Below are positions 37,833 through 46,051 of a DNA stretch of 64,000 bases, piece after piece (positions within the stretch are counted from its first letter, which is position 1; the number at the start of each line of letters is the position of its first letter). The notes below the pieces were generated by a model that worked only from the letters and a program-made list of their open reading frames with translations, did not search any database and was not told the DNA's origin. The DNA is taken from assembly GCA_963772975.1 (NCBI GenBank), contig CAVYZH010000010.1, positions 310,001-374,000 on the forward strand, in the 5' to 3' direction. The position numbers were made by a program, and so were the translations under genes. This DNA comes from AC-32 sp963772975 (GTDB lineage: Bacteria > Actinomycetota > Thermoleophilia > Gaiellales > Gaiellaceae).

Positions 37833-37922
37833 GGCTCCCCGGCCCGCCACGGCATTCACTGGTAGCGAGCTCCTGAGCCTCGGGCACTGCCCGGAGTTCA
37901 CCCCTTTCTGAAAGGAGTTCGC
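37824..37922 (+). promoter_or_regulatory. Alternating hairpins of the rsgA leader (possible attenuator)
   Basis: GAGCC-TGA-GGCTC (37824-37836) overlaps the leader stop codon. Its 3' arm GAGGCTC can also pair with a later GAGCCTC just before GGGC-ACT-GCCC. The rsgA Shine-Dalgarno AAAGGAG is itself folded against CCTTT as CCTTT-CTG-AAAGG, seven bases before the TTG start at 37923. Ribosomes stalled on the leader would prevent the first hairpin and change the later pairings, as in translational attenuators. There is no T run, so control would act on translation. Confidence 0.45.
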
Positions 37923-38955
37923 TTGAACCTGCAAGACCTTGGTTGGGACGACCGCTTCGCGGCCGCGCTCCAGCCACACAACCACTGCATTGCGGGGCGC
38001 GTGTCCGCCCAGCACCGCGGCGAGTACGACGTGCTCACCGAGGCCGGCGAGCTGCGCGCGCACGTCGCCGGCCGCCTGCTGCACGACGCGTCCTCCGGTG
38101 CCGACCTGCCGGCCGTCGGCGACTGGGTCGCGCTTCGCGACGAGGTCATCCACGCCGTGCTGCCGCGGCGTACCGCGTTCGCGCGCAAGGTCACCCAGGG
38201 CAACACCGAGGCCCAGGTGCTCGCGGCCAACGTCGACACGGTGTTCGTCGTCACCGCGCTGGACGACGACTTCAGCCCGTCCCGGATCGAGCGCTACCTG
38301 ACGCTCGCCTGGGAGAGCGGCGCGCTGCCGGCGCTCGTCCTGACGAAGGCCGACCTCTGCGACGACCCGTTCGCGCTGCTGCTCCAGGCCGAGCAGGTCG
38401 CGGTCGGCGCGCCCGCCCACGTGGTCAGCAACGTCACCGGCGAGGGGCTCGACGAGCTCGCGCCGTATCTCGCCGCCCGCGAAGACAGTCGCCCTGCTCG
38501 GCTCCTCCGGAGTCGGCAAGTCGACGCTCGCCAACCGTCTGCTCGGGCACGATGCGCAACCGACGAAGGAGCTCGCGGAGGACGGTACGGGCCGTCACAC
38601 CACCACCGCGCGCCAGCTCATCCGGCTCCCGGGCGGTGCGCTGCTCGTGGACACGCCCGGTCTGCGCGAGGTTCAGCTCTGGGACGCCGACGAGGGCATC
38701 AACCAGGCCTTTGCCGACGTCGACGAGCTGGCCGCCGGCTGTCGCTTCAACGACTGCGCCCACCTGCAGGAGCCCGGCTGCGCGGTGCAGGAGGCGATCG
38801 GCGAGGGCCGGCTACCGCGGGAGCGGCTGCAGAGCTACCGGGCGCTGCAACGCGAGCTGCGCCGGCTGGCCGCCAAGCAGGACGCTCGCCTTCGCTCCGA
38901 GGAGAAGAAGAAGCGCGTCGCGTTCGCAAGGAGCAGGCGCAAGAGCGCCTGGTGA
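37923..38955 (+). pseudogene. rsgA: Ribosome small-subunit GTPase RsgA, frameshifted
   Basis: The N-terminal half (from TTG 37923) reads MNLQDLGWDDRFAAAL and an OB-fold with ADLPAVGDWVALRDEV, then the GTPase with LTKADL. At about 38470-38484 the frame changes by one base: downstream of it the next frame encodes KTVALLGSSGVGKSTLANR (G1), DTPGLRE (G3) and the zinc motif CRFNDCAHLQEPGC, ending at 38955. Removing one C from GCCGCCCGCG would restore a normal 344-residue RsgA, which matures 30S subunits. Either a recent inactivation or a sequencing/assembly error. Confidence 0.85.
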
Positions 38956-39810
38956 TCACAAGTCTCGCCGAGAGAACGCGAACGCGGCGAGGAGCCCTAC
39001 GACGAGCAGGTAGGCGCACGCCCACAGGCGCACCGGCGAGCCGCCCGTGTTGGCGCCGCCGAACGGCCCGAGCTGGATCAGGTAGCCGGTCAAGCCGATC
39101 GTGTCGGCGGTGATCTGGCGCAGGCCGTCCTGGTAGAGCGCCTCGAACGGCGCAGCCCACGCGATGATCGTCGCCCAGTGCTCGAGGCGGTGCGAGTTGA
39201 GCGCGTGGCCGATCGAGCCGAGCAGCCCGGAGACGAGGCCTGCCCCGAAGAGCATGAAGATCGCGATCCCGTTCGCGGTCGCGGTAAGGAAGACCGATCC
39301 GAGCAGCGAGAGCGCCGCCACGATCGCAACGCCGCCGGCGAGCTCGATCGCCGGCACCACGGCGTGGTCCGGCCACCAGTCGCCGGTAAGGCCGGTAATC
39401 ACGACGGCGGTTGCGTAGACCGCGATCACGTACGGCGTCGAGACCGCGATCGCGCCGAGCCAGCGCGCGAGCAGCAGCGTCGGTCGCGACACCGGGCGCA
39501 CGAGCAGCGGCTGCAGCAACCCGCGCTCGGCGTCACCGCGAACGGCGCCGAGCGTCAGGAAGATCGCAAGGACGACGCCCAGGAAAAGCGTCGAGAACAT
39601 CGCCAGCCCGACCATGAACGCGCCGGCAAAGGTCCGGGGCTCGATCGCGGGCGACGGCGAGCCGAGGTTGTTGACGTCACTAAAGAGATAGTGGTTCGCG
39701 AGCCAGTAGAGGAAGAGGAAGCCGGCGGTCAGCAGCAGGACGACTGCGAACACCTTGCGACGCAGCGCCTCGCGCAGCGCGTAGCCGGCGATCGTCACGA
39801 TCGCGCTCAC
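38956..39810 (-). CDS. ABC-2 type transporter permease
   Basis: A 284-residue integral membrane protein with six predicted membrane segments, for example VLLLTAGFLFLYWL, LGVVLAIFLTLGAVR and VVPAIELAGGVAIVAAL. After the second segment it has GDAERGLLQPLLVRPVSR, the conserved coupling region of ABC-2 exporters. It pairs with the ATPase upstream (ATGA overlap) to form an exporter of unknown substrate. A GNAT gene and ndh lie further upstream in the same direction. Confidence 0.88.
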   Translation of the reverse strand: MSAIVTIAGYALREALRRKVFAVVLLLTAGFLFLYWLANHYLFSDVNNLGSPSPAIEPRTFAGAFMVGLAMFSTLFLGVVLAIFLTLGAVRGDAERGLLQPLLVRPVSRPTLLLARWLGAIAVSTPYVIAVYATAVVITGLTGDWWPDHAVVPAIELAGGVAIVAALSLLGSVFLTATANGIAIFMLFGAGLVSGLLGSIGHALNSHRLEHWATIIAWAAPFEALYQDGLRQITADTIGLTGYLIQLGPFGGANTGGSPVRLWACAYLLVVGLLAAFAFSRRDL

Positions 39811-40646
39811 GAGGTCTCACCTCCGACGGCCTCGAGGTAGGTGTCCTCGAGCGTCGAGGTCAGCACCTGAACGCCGTAGACCTTGCGGCCGGCGCCGACC
39901 AGCTCGGCGACGAGGCGCGGCACGTCCTCGCGCGTGCCCTCGTAGACCTGCGTTCCCTCGTCCGTCTCGATCTCGACGCCGCGCCCGCGGCTCAGCTCTG
40001 CGGGCGAGCCTTCGCTGACGACCTTCCCGCGCAGCAGGATCACGACGCGGTCGCAGACGAGCTCGATCTCGCTCAGCAGGTGCGAGTTGAGCAGGACCGA
40101 GGTGCCGCGGCTCTGAAGCTCCTCCAATAGCTGCCGCACCGTCCGCCTGCCGACCGGGTCGAGGGCGCTCGTCGGCTCGTCCAGCAGGAGCAACGGCGGT
40201 GCCCCGACGAGCGCCTGAGCGATGCCCAGCCGCTGCTGCATCCCCTTCGACATCGCCTCGACCCGGCGGTCGCGGGCGTCGGCCAGGCCGACCAGCTCGA
40301 GCAACTCCGATCGCTCCGCGCCGCCGCCGCGCGAGCCCGCGAGGCGCTGGTGGAGGACGAGCAGCTCGTCGGCCGAGTACCAGCCGGGAAAACGGAAGAG
40401 CTCGGCCAGGTAGCCGATCTGGCGTCGCGCGTCGAGCGAGCCCGCGCGGGCACCGCAGACTTCGGCCTGGCCGCGGGTGGGCCGGACGAGCCCGCAGGCG
40501 ATCTTGACCAGCGTGGACTTGCCGGCGCCGTTCGGCCCGAGCAGGCCGACGAGCTCCCCCTCCTTGACCTCGAGGTCGACTCCCGCGAGCGCGGTCGTCG
40601 AGCCATAACGCTTCTCGAGCGCGCTGACGGAGAGGGCTGCGCTCAC
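39807..40646 (-). CDS. ABC transporter ATP-binding protein
   Basis: A 279-residue ATPase. Walker A is GPNGAGKSTLVKIACG, the signature is MSKGMQQRLG and Walker B is LLLLDEPTSALDP with the H-loop LLNSHLL. The degenerate signature is typical of ABC-2 exporters, e.g. for polysaccharides or drugs. The GTG at 40646 overlaps the GNAT stop (GTGA), and the stop overlaps the permease start (ATGA), so the three are coupled. Confidence 0.93.
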   Translation of the reverse strand: MSAALSVSALEKRYGSTTALAGVDLEVKEGELVGLLGPNGAGKSTLVKIACGLVRPTRGQAEVCGARAGSLDARRQIGYLAELFRFPGWYSADELLVLHQRLAGSRGGGAERSELLELVGLADARDRRVEAMSKGMQQRLGIAQALVGAPPLLLLDEPTSALDPVGRRTVRQLLEELQSRGTSVLLNSHLLSEIELVCDRVVILLRGKVVSEGSPAELSRGRGVEIETDEGTQVYEGTREDVPRLVAELVGAGRKVYGVQVLTSTLEDTYLEAVGGETS

Positions 40647-41389
40647 TTCGCGGGCGGGGCGAAGAACTTCGTGTAGTGGCCGACCTCGTCGAAGCCGAGC
40701 AGGCCGTAGAGCACCTTCGGCCAGTCGTTCGCGTCGGCGACGAGGAAGATGAACTCGGCGCCTGCCTTCCTGGCCTCGGCGATCGCCCCGAGCACGACCG
40801 CGCTGGCACGTCCCTCGTTCCGGTGCTCCGGGACCGTGCCGACGTCCTCGACCTGCGCGTCGGCGCCGTCCAGGTAGAGATCGGTGTAGCTGACCACCTC
40901 GTTGTCGAGCTCGACCGCGAAGAAGCGGGTGCGGACGCGCTCGCCGATCAGGGCCTTGGCCGCGAAGATCTGTTCGAGCACCGCTGGAGTCGCCCACGGC
41001 TCGTTCGCAAGCACGCGCCTGCGCGCCTCGCGCAGGTCGGGCTCCGCGACCTCGCGCACGAGCGAGAGGTCGGCCTCGCGCTCGGGCTCGCGCAGCTGGG
41101 CCATCACGACGTGGCGGTCGATCCGCCAGCCCTGCTGCTTGAACCAGGGCGCGAGCGCGTCGCCGAGCTCAGGGTCGGGAACGAAGATCAGCCGTCGCTC
41201 GAGCCGCGCGGCCTCGGCGACGAGCTCCTCCGGCTCCGCGGCTTGGTCGACCCAGAGGTAGTTGCCGTCCAGGCGCCGCGGCAGCTCGTCCGTGTAGACG
41301 GCGCGCCCGAAGGGCGACGCTTCCACGCGGGTGCCGCTCATGTCCCCACGCGCCATGAAGTCGTACGAACGAGCGAGCTCGTCACGCAT
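40643..41389 (-). CDS. GNAT-family N-acetyltransferase
   Basis: A 248-residue protein with a C-terminal GNAT domain. The acetyl-CoA pyrophosphate-binding loop is VGTVPEHRNEGRASAVVLGA, and AEFIFLVADANDWPKVLYGLLGF is the typical end of the fold. The N-terminal half is a second, more degenerate GNAT-like half or a family-specific domain. The ATG at 41389 is used, although a GTG 12 bases upstream is also in frame. It sits directly before the ABC ATPase, so it could modify the exported compound or protect the cell from it; this is only a suggestion. Confidence 0.8.
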   Translation of the reverse strand: MRDELARSYDFMARGDMSGTRVEASPFGRAVYTDELPRRLDGNYLWVDQAAEPEELVAEAARLERRLIFVPDPELGDALAPWFKQQGWRIDRHVVMAQLREPEREADLSLVREVAEPDLREARRRVLANEPWATPAVLEQIFAAKALIGERVRTRFFAVELDNEVVSYTDLYLDGADAQVEDVGTVPEHRNEGRASAVVLGAIAEARKAGAEFIFLVADANDWPKVLYGLLGFDEVGHYTKFFAPPAK

Positions 41390-41470
41390 TAGATGCTTAA
41401 CCCCGCGATCTCGCCGGCCCGGCTGCACAATCTGGCGCGCCTGGGCCCCGGGGCAGACGATCTCACGGCG

Positions 41471-42730
41471 TCAAGCATCGAGGCGCTCGGGGTGGCCGAG
41501 CATCGAGAGCTCGGCGATGTCGCGGCGGAAGAAGAGCGAGGTCGTCCAGTCGGTCACCACGCGCAGCTTCCGGGAGAAGAGCGGCAGTTGGTAAAGGTGG
41601 TAAGTCCGCGTGATGAACCAGCCGAGGAAGCCGGTGAAGCGGAGGCCGAGCACGTCGGCGATGCCCTTGTAGCGGCCGAGCGTCGCCACCTGGCCGAGCA
41701 TGCGATAGCGATAGGGCTTCTGCTCGCCCGAGAGATTCTTGGCGAGGCGGCGGGCCTGACGGAGCGCGTGCTGCGAGGTGGGTGGGTCGACCGCGCCCGG
41801 CGTGGCGAGGTTCGGCACGGCGGCGCAGTCTCCGAGCGCCCAGACGTGCTCCAGGCCCTCGGCGCGAAGCTGCTCGTCCACCTTCACCCGGCCGCGCTCG
41901 TCCAGCGGCAGCTCGAAGCTTGCGAGCATCGGGTTTGCCTTCACACCGGCCGTCCAGACGACGGTGTGCGTCGGGAAGCGCTCGCCGCTGGAGAGATGCG
42001 CGGCGTGCTGCTCGACCGACTCGAGCGTCGTGCCGACGCGGATCTCGACCCCACGCTTGGTCAGCTGCTCGGCGGCGTACTCGCCAAGCGGGGCCGGGAT
42101 CTCGGGCAGGATCTTCGGCGCAGCGTCGACCAGCGCCCAGCGCTGCGGCGCGTGTCGTAGGCTCGGGTAGTAGCGGAGCGCGTCGCGGACGAGGTCGGAG
42201 AGCTCGGCGAGCGCCTCGACGCCCGCGTAGCCGGCGCCGACGAAGACGAAGGTCAGCTCGCGCTCGCGGTGCTCGTCGGTTGCGGCCGCGTCGGCCGCGT
42301 CGAGCCGCTGCAAGACATGGTTGCGCAGGTAGATCGCGTCGGCGAGGCTCTTGAAGCCCAGTGCGTGCTCGGCCAGGCCCGGGATCGGGAGCGCCCGCGA
42401 GATCGAGCCAAGCGCGACCACGAGCTCGCGATAGCTCACGGTGACGTGCCCCTCCAGCGTCTCGACCTGGACCCGTCCGCCGGCGAAGTCCAGCTCGGTC
42501 GCCCGGCCGAGGAGCACGTCGGAGTGGGGGCACATCACGCGCAGCGGCACGACCACGTGGCGCGGCTCCAGGGTTCCCGAGGCGGCCTCGGGCAGCAGGG
42601 GTGTGAACAGCATCGAGTTCTCCGGGCTGACGATCGTGGCGCCGCGCTTCCCGAGGATGCGCGCGACGTAGCTGCCGGCGAACCCGCCGCCGACGATCAC
42701 GGTCCCGCCCCGTGCCTCCCGCTCGCTCAT
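41471..42730 (-). CDS. ndh: Type II NADH dehydrogenase-like FAD oxidoreductase
   Basis: A 419-residue two-dinucleotide-binding flavoprotein. FAD-binding motif VIVGGGFAGSYVARILGKRG is at the N-terminus, the NADH motif FVFVGAGYAGVEALAEL is at about residue 170, and HVWALGDCAAVP near residue 300 is the second FAD motif. The C-terminal segment FITRTYHLYQLP is probably membrane-binding. It passes electrons from NADH to quinone without pumping protons. The ATG at 42730 begins MSEREARGGTVIVGGG. The divergent DUF1272 remnant starts only 27 bases away. Confidence 0.9.
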   Translation of the reverse strand: MSEREARGGTVIVGGGFAGSYVARILGKRGATIVSPENSMLFTPLLPEAASGTLEPRHVVVPLRVMCPHSDVLLGRATELDFAGGRVQVETLEGHVTVSYRELVVALGSISRALPIPGLAEHALGFKSLADAIYLRNHVLQRLDAADAAATDEHRERELTFVFVGAGYAGVEALAELSDLVRDALRYYPSLRHAPQRWALVDAAPKILPEIPAPLGEYAAEQLTKRGVEIRVGTTLESVEQHAAHLSSGERFPTHTVVWTAGVKANPMLASFELPLDERGRVKVDEQLRAEGLEHVWALGDCAAVPNLATPGAVDPPTSQHALRQARRLAKNLSGEQKPYRYRMLGQVATLGRYKGIADVLGLRFTGFLGWFITRTYHLYQLPLFSRKLRVVTDWTTSLFFRRDIAELSMLGHPERLDA

Positions 42731-42757
42731 GGCCGTACTATCGCGGCCGCGGACGGC

Positions 42758-42870
42758 GTGGCGTACATCTGCTCGCACGAGTGCACCTTCTGCGGCGGAT
42801 GCCTGGAGGCGCTCGAGCAAACGTGCCCGACTGCGGCGAGCTCGTTCTTCGCCCGCGGCGAACCGCGTAA
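42758..42870 (+). pseudogene. Truncated, frameshifted DUF1272 zinc protein
   Basis: The frame from 42758 reads VAYICSHECTFCGGCLEAL, which is the conserved middle of DUF1272 (YICSxECTFCxxC). Then at TGCCCGAC, about 42822-42830, the sequence loses one base: the next frame continues DCGELVLRPRRTA and stops with TAA at 42868-42870, exactly as DUF1272 proteins end. The N-terminal CxxC of the family is missing as well; the space to the divergent ndh start is only 27 bases. This is a decayed or wrongly sequenced gene of unknown function. Confidence 0.7.
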
Positions 42871-42881
42871 CCGTCTCGCCC

Positions 42882-43745
42882 TTAAGTTCGGAGCAGCGGG
42901 CGCGTGAGGCACGTCGGCCCCCCGTCGCCCTTCAAGAGCTCTTCGCCGCGGTAGGTCAGCACCTCGACGCCGGCTCGCTCCATGCGCTCCCGGGTCCGTG
43001 GGTTGCCCTCGACGGCCAGCGCGACCCTTGGGGCCAGGGCCAGGACGTTGGAGCCCATCGACGCGAACTCCTCGTCAGGTACCCGCACGAGCTCAACCCC
43101 GCGGGCCTCGAGGAGCTGCGCGAGCCTCGTCGGCAGCAGGGGCTCGTAGACGACCGCCAGATCCGGCGCGAGCGGGCTGATCAGCGACATCAGGTGCATC
43201 ACCTCGTCGCGCCCGTGCCAGTGCGGGAGGTCGAAGACGACAACCTCGACTTCGGGAAGGAGCTCGCGCAGGCGGGCGATCCCGGCCGCGTTCGTGCGGT
43301 ACCCGCAGCCGACCAGCAATGTGCGCGCGTCGAGCCAGCAGCAGTCGCCGCCCTCGGCCCAGGCCGGCTCGCTCAGCCGTCCAGCGACCGGTACACCGGC
43401 CCGCTCGAAGTCCTCGGCCATCGCGTGCACCTCGGCCCGGCGGCACTCCTTGCCCGGGTAGAGCAGCAGCGCGCCCTCGTCGGCGACGAGCGCCGGGTCG
43501 TAGGTGTAGATCGCATCCGGGTTGCCGGCGGCGTCCGATTCGGCGAGCACCACGTCGACGCCGACGTCCTCGAGCAGGGAGCAGAAGGCCTCGTGCTCGC
43601 GGGCGATCGCGTCCGCGTCCGGCTCGGCGCGCCAGCCGCACTTCTGCCAGCCGTGCAGGTCCTCCGCCCGGGGCGCGCGGACGAGCGCGCGCCGGAGCGC
43701 GCCCGTCATCGACTGGCAGCCGTACACCTTCTCCTCGACGCTCAC
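42882..43745 (-). CDS. Dimethylarginine dimethylaminohydrolase / amidinotransferase-like protein
   Basis: A 287-residue guanidino-group modifying enzyme of the pentein fold. The catalytic Cys is in GDGGPTCLTRPLLR near the C-terminus, the substrate-contacting acid is in WAEGGDCCWLD, and a probable catalytic His is in HGRDEVMHLMSLI. The pattern matches DDAH, arginine deiminase-related enzymes that act on methylated arginines or on arginine. The ATG at 43745 overlaps the stop of the sigma-factor gene upstream (43742), so the two may be coupled. Confidence 0.85.
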   Translation of the reverse strand: MSVEEKVYGCQSMTGALRRALVRAPRAEDLHGWQKCGWRAEPDADAIAREHEAFCSLLEDVGVDVVLAESDAAGNPDAIYTYDPALVADEGALLLYPGKECRRAEVHAMAEDFERAGVPVAGRLSEPAWAEGGDCCWLDARTLLVGCGYRTNAAGIARLRELLPEVEVVVFDLPHWHGRDEVMHLMSLISPLAPDLAVVYEPLLPTRLAQLLEARGVELVRVPDEEFASMGSNVLALAPRVALAVEGNPRTRERMERAGVEVLTYRGEELLKGDGGPTCLTRPLLRT

Positions 43746-44998
43746 GCCGAGGATCGTACTTCGGCCAGCCGCCGTTCCAGGAACGCGCGCTCGGCGGGCT
43801 GCGGCGCCAGCTCGAGCGCGCGGCCGTACGCCTCGGCGGCCTCGTCGCCGCGGCCGAGCCGGCGCAGCAGGTCGGCCCGCGCCGAGTGCAGGTGCCGGTA
43901 GCCGTCCAACCCGTCGATCCCGTCGATCAGCTCGAGCCCGCGCGCAGGCCCCTGCGCCATCGCCACCGCCACGGCGCGGTTCAACTCGACCACCGGCGAG
44001 GGCGCGATGGACGTGAGCCGGCCGTAGAGCGCGGCGATCTGCGGCCAGTCGACCTCGGGCGCGAGGTGCAGCGAGGCGATCGCCGCCTGCAGCTGGTACG
44101 GGCCCGGTCGCCGCAGCGGCAGCGCCCGGTCGAGCGCGGCGCGACCCTCGGCGATCCTCGCCTTGTCCCAGAGCGAGCGGTCCTGGTCGTCCAGCAGGAC
44201 GAGCGCGCCGTCGGCGTCGAGCCGGGCGGCCCGCCTGGCGTCGTGGAGTTGCATCAGCGCGAGCAGCCCGAGCGCCTCGGGCTCGTCGGGCATCAGCACC
44301 GCCAGCACCTTGCCGAGCCGGATCGCCTCCTCGCAGAGCTCCTCGCGCGGCGGCGGCCCGTAGCCCTCGTTGAAGATCAGGTAGACGACCGCGAGCACCG
44401 AGCGCAGCCGCTCCGGCAGGAGGTGGTCGGGCGGGACGCGGAACGGAATCCCGGCCGCGCGGATCTTCTTCTTCGCCCGCACGAGCCGCTGCGCCATCGT
44501 CGGCTCGGGAACGAGGAAGGCTCGCGCGATCTCCTCGGTGGTCAGGCCGCCGAGTGTGCGCAGCGTCAGCGCCACCTGGGCCTCGGTCGCGAGTGCCGGA
44601 TGGCAGCAGGCGAAGATCAGGCTCAGGCGCTCATCGGGGATCGCGTCCTCCTGTTCGTCGGCCGGCGGTTCGAGCGCCGCCAGCAGCTCCGTTTTGCGGC
44701 GCAGGTTCTGCTCGCGCCGGATCCGGTCGATCGCGCGATTGCGCGCGGTCGTCAGCAGCCACGCGCCCGGGTTGGCGGGGGCGCCCTCGCGCGGCCAGCG
44801 CTCGAGCGCTGCGGCGAACGCCTCCTGCACCGCGTCCTCGGCGAGCTCGACGTCGCCGAGCGCGCGGGCGAGGATCGCGAGAGTGCGCCCCCACTCCTCC
44901 CGGAAGACGTCCTCTACGACGAGCCGTCCCCCTCGAAGACCATCACCGGCCGGACCTCGACGGAGCCGTGCCGAGAGCCGGGGATCTTGGCCGCCCAC
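43742..44998 (-). CDS. ECF42-type RNA polymerase sigma factor with long C-terminal extension
   Basis: A sigma factor with the conserved core starting VEDVFREEWGRTLAIL at about 44917. Region 2 includes DVELAEDAVQEAFAAALERW and TTARNRAIDRIRR; region 4 includes LGGLTTEEIARAFLVPEPT. The C-terminal 200 residues are TPR-like, as in the ECF42 group that pairs with YCII/DGPF proteins, here just upstream. The nearest standard start is GTG 44998, 85 bases inside the YCII gene; the true start may be close to 44917. The output is unknown. Confidence 0.85.
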   Translation of the reverse strand: MGGQDPRLSARLRRGPAGDGLRGGRLVVEDVFREEWGRTLAILARALGDVELAEDAVQEAFAAALERWPREGAPANPGAWLLTTARNRAIDRIRREQNLRRKTELLAALEPPADEQEDAIPDERLSLIFACCHPALATEAQVALTLRTLGGLTTEEIARAFLVPEPTMAQRLVRAKKKIRAAGIPFRVPPDHLLPERLRSVLAVVYLIFNEGYGPPPREELCEEAIRLGKVLAVLMPDEPEALGLLALMQLHDARRAARLDADGALVLLDDQDRSLWDKARIAEGRAALDRALPLRRPGPYQLQAAIASLHLAPEVDWPQIAALYGRLTSIAPSPVVELNRAVAVAMAQGPARGLELIDGIDGLDGYRHLHSARADLLRRLGRGDEAAEAYGRALELAPQPAERAFLERRLAEVRSSA

Positions 44999-45279
44999 TC
45001 GAGCGCCTCGTCGATCGAGCCGACGTCGACGATGTAGTAGCCGCCGAGCTGCTCCTTCGTCTCCGCGAACGGCCCGTCGGTGGTGAGCGTCTCGTCGTTG
45101 CGCACGCGGACGGTGGTCGCGGTCTGCGTCGGCTCGAGCGCGTCGCCTGCGACCATCGAACCGCTGTTCTGCAGGTCCTCGGTGAACTGCATGTAGTCCT
45201 GCATGATCTGGCCGTTCTCTTCCTCGCTGCGCGACTTCCAGCTCTCCTGGTCGCCGTAGATCAGCAGCATGTACTGCAT
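44914..45279 (-). CDS. YCII/DGPF-domain protein, partner of the ECF42 sigma factor
   Basis: A 121-residue YCII-like protein. It begins MQYMLLIYGDQESWKS and contains the DGPFAETKEQLGGYYIVD segment, the DGPF signature of the group that is genetically linked to ECF42 sigma factors. It forms a ferredoxin-like dimer; its biochemical role is not known. It is the first gene of a YCII-sigma-DDAH unit and is divergent from the secreted HExxH gene, with an 81-base gap that must hold both promoters. Confidence 0.9.
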   Translation of the reverse strand: MQYMLLIYGDQESWKSRSEEENGQIMQDYMQFTEDLQNSGSMVAGDALEPTQTATTVRVRNDETLTTDGPFAETKEQLGGYYIVDVGSIDEALEWAAKIPGSRHGSVEVRPVMVFEGDGSS

Positions 45280-45360
45280 CTCGCCCTCCTTCGGTCGCTT
45301 ACGAGAGTACGACGAACGGAAACGCTGGTGATCGACACCCGTCGTGCCGATATCTGTGGG

Positions 45361-46044
45361 ATGCGGTTTGCGGCGCCACTAATCCTTGTTGTGCTCGTAT
45401 GCGGCGGCTGGGCGGCCGAGAAACACTCGCGCTCCGGCAACGAACGTGCGCTCGGCGCCCTCGCCTCGGAGCTCGCCGGCCGACCGGCGCACGTCCGCTG
45501 CGAGAGCTTCTGGCATTCGATCGTGAACGTGGACGGGAATCTCGGCGACGTGCCGTTCCCGAACGGCCGTGCCGCCTCATACACGCATGTCACGCGCGGG
45601 ATGTGCAAGGAGCTCGCTCGCTTCCGTCGCCGGCCCGAGGCGCCGGAGCTCGCGTGCCTGGCGGAGTTCGACTGGAACCGCTTCACCGGCAGCGGCGATC
45701 CTGCTGCAACGGCCTGTTCCGAACGGGCCAACGACATGGCGGAAGCGCTGGTCACGCTCGCGCACGAGTCGATTCACATGCGCGGCTGGGCGGACGAGGC
45801 GCTCGCGCAGTGTTACGCGATCCAGGAGGTCGCCTTCACGGTCGAGTCGCTCGGCGGCTCGCGCAAGGAAGGCGCCACGGTCGCGAGCTACCTGTTGTCG
45901 CTGCAGTCGTTCATGCCGACCGACTATCAGTCGGGCGAATGCGCGGCCGGCCGGTCGCTCGACCTGCACCCCGAGACCGGGGTCTTTCCGACCGAGGAGG
46001 TTCCCCGCCCGCCGCCGGCCGGTCTCTACGGCCCGCAGCTCTAG
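45361..46044 (+). CDS. Secreted or membrane-anchored HExxH protein
   Basis: A 227-residue protein with an N-terminal hydrophobic segment MRFAAPLILVVLVCGGWA that could be a signal peptide or lipoprotein-like anchor (VLVCGG). It contains VTLAHESIHMRGWADEALAQ at about residues 134-153, in which HESIH is the zinc-metallopeptidase HExxH pattern and the later Glu of ADEA could be the third ligand. Seven cysteines may form disulphides. I do not recognise the family. It may be a wall- or protein-degrading enzyme, but the evidence is limited to the motif and export signal. Confidence 0.7.
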   Translation: MRFAAPLILVVLVCGGWAAEKHSRSGNERALGALASELAGRPAHVRCESFWHSIVNVDGNLGDVPFPNGRAASYTHVTRGMCKELARFRRRPEAPELACLAEFDWNRFTGSGDPAATACSERANDMAEALVTLAHESIHMRGWADEALAQCYAIQEVAFTVESLGGSRKEGATVASYLLSLQSFMPTDYQSGECAAGRSLDLHPETGVFPTEEVPRPPPAGLYGPQL

Positions 46045-46051
46045 ACCGCTC

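Noticed and set aside
38465..38490. Programmed ribosomal frameshift in rsgA.
   Set aside because: No slippery heptamer, stall stop or downstream pseudoknot is seen at the switch, and full-length RsgA is normally made from one frame.
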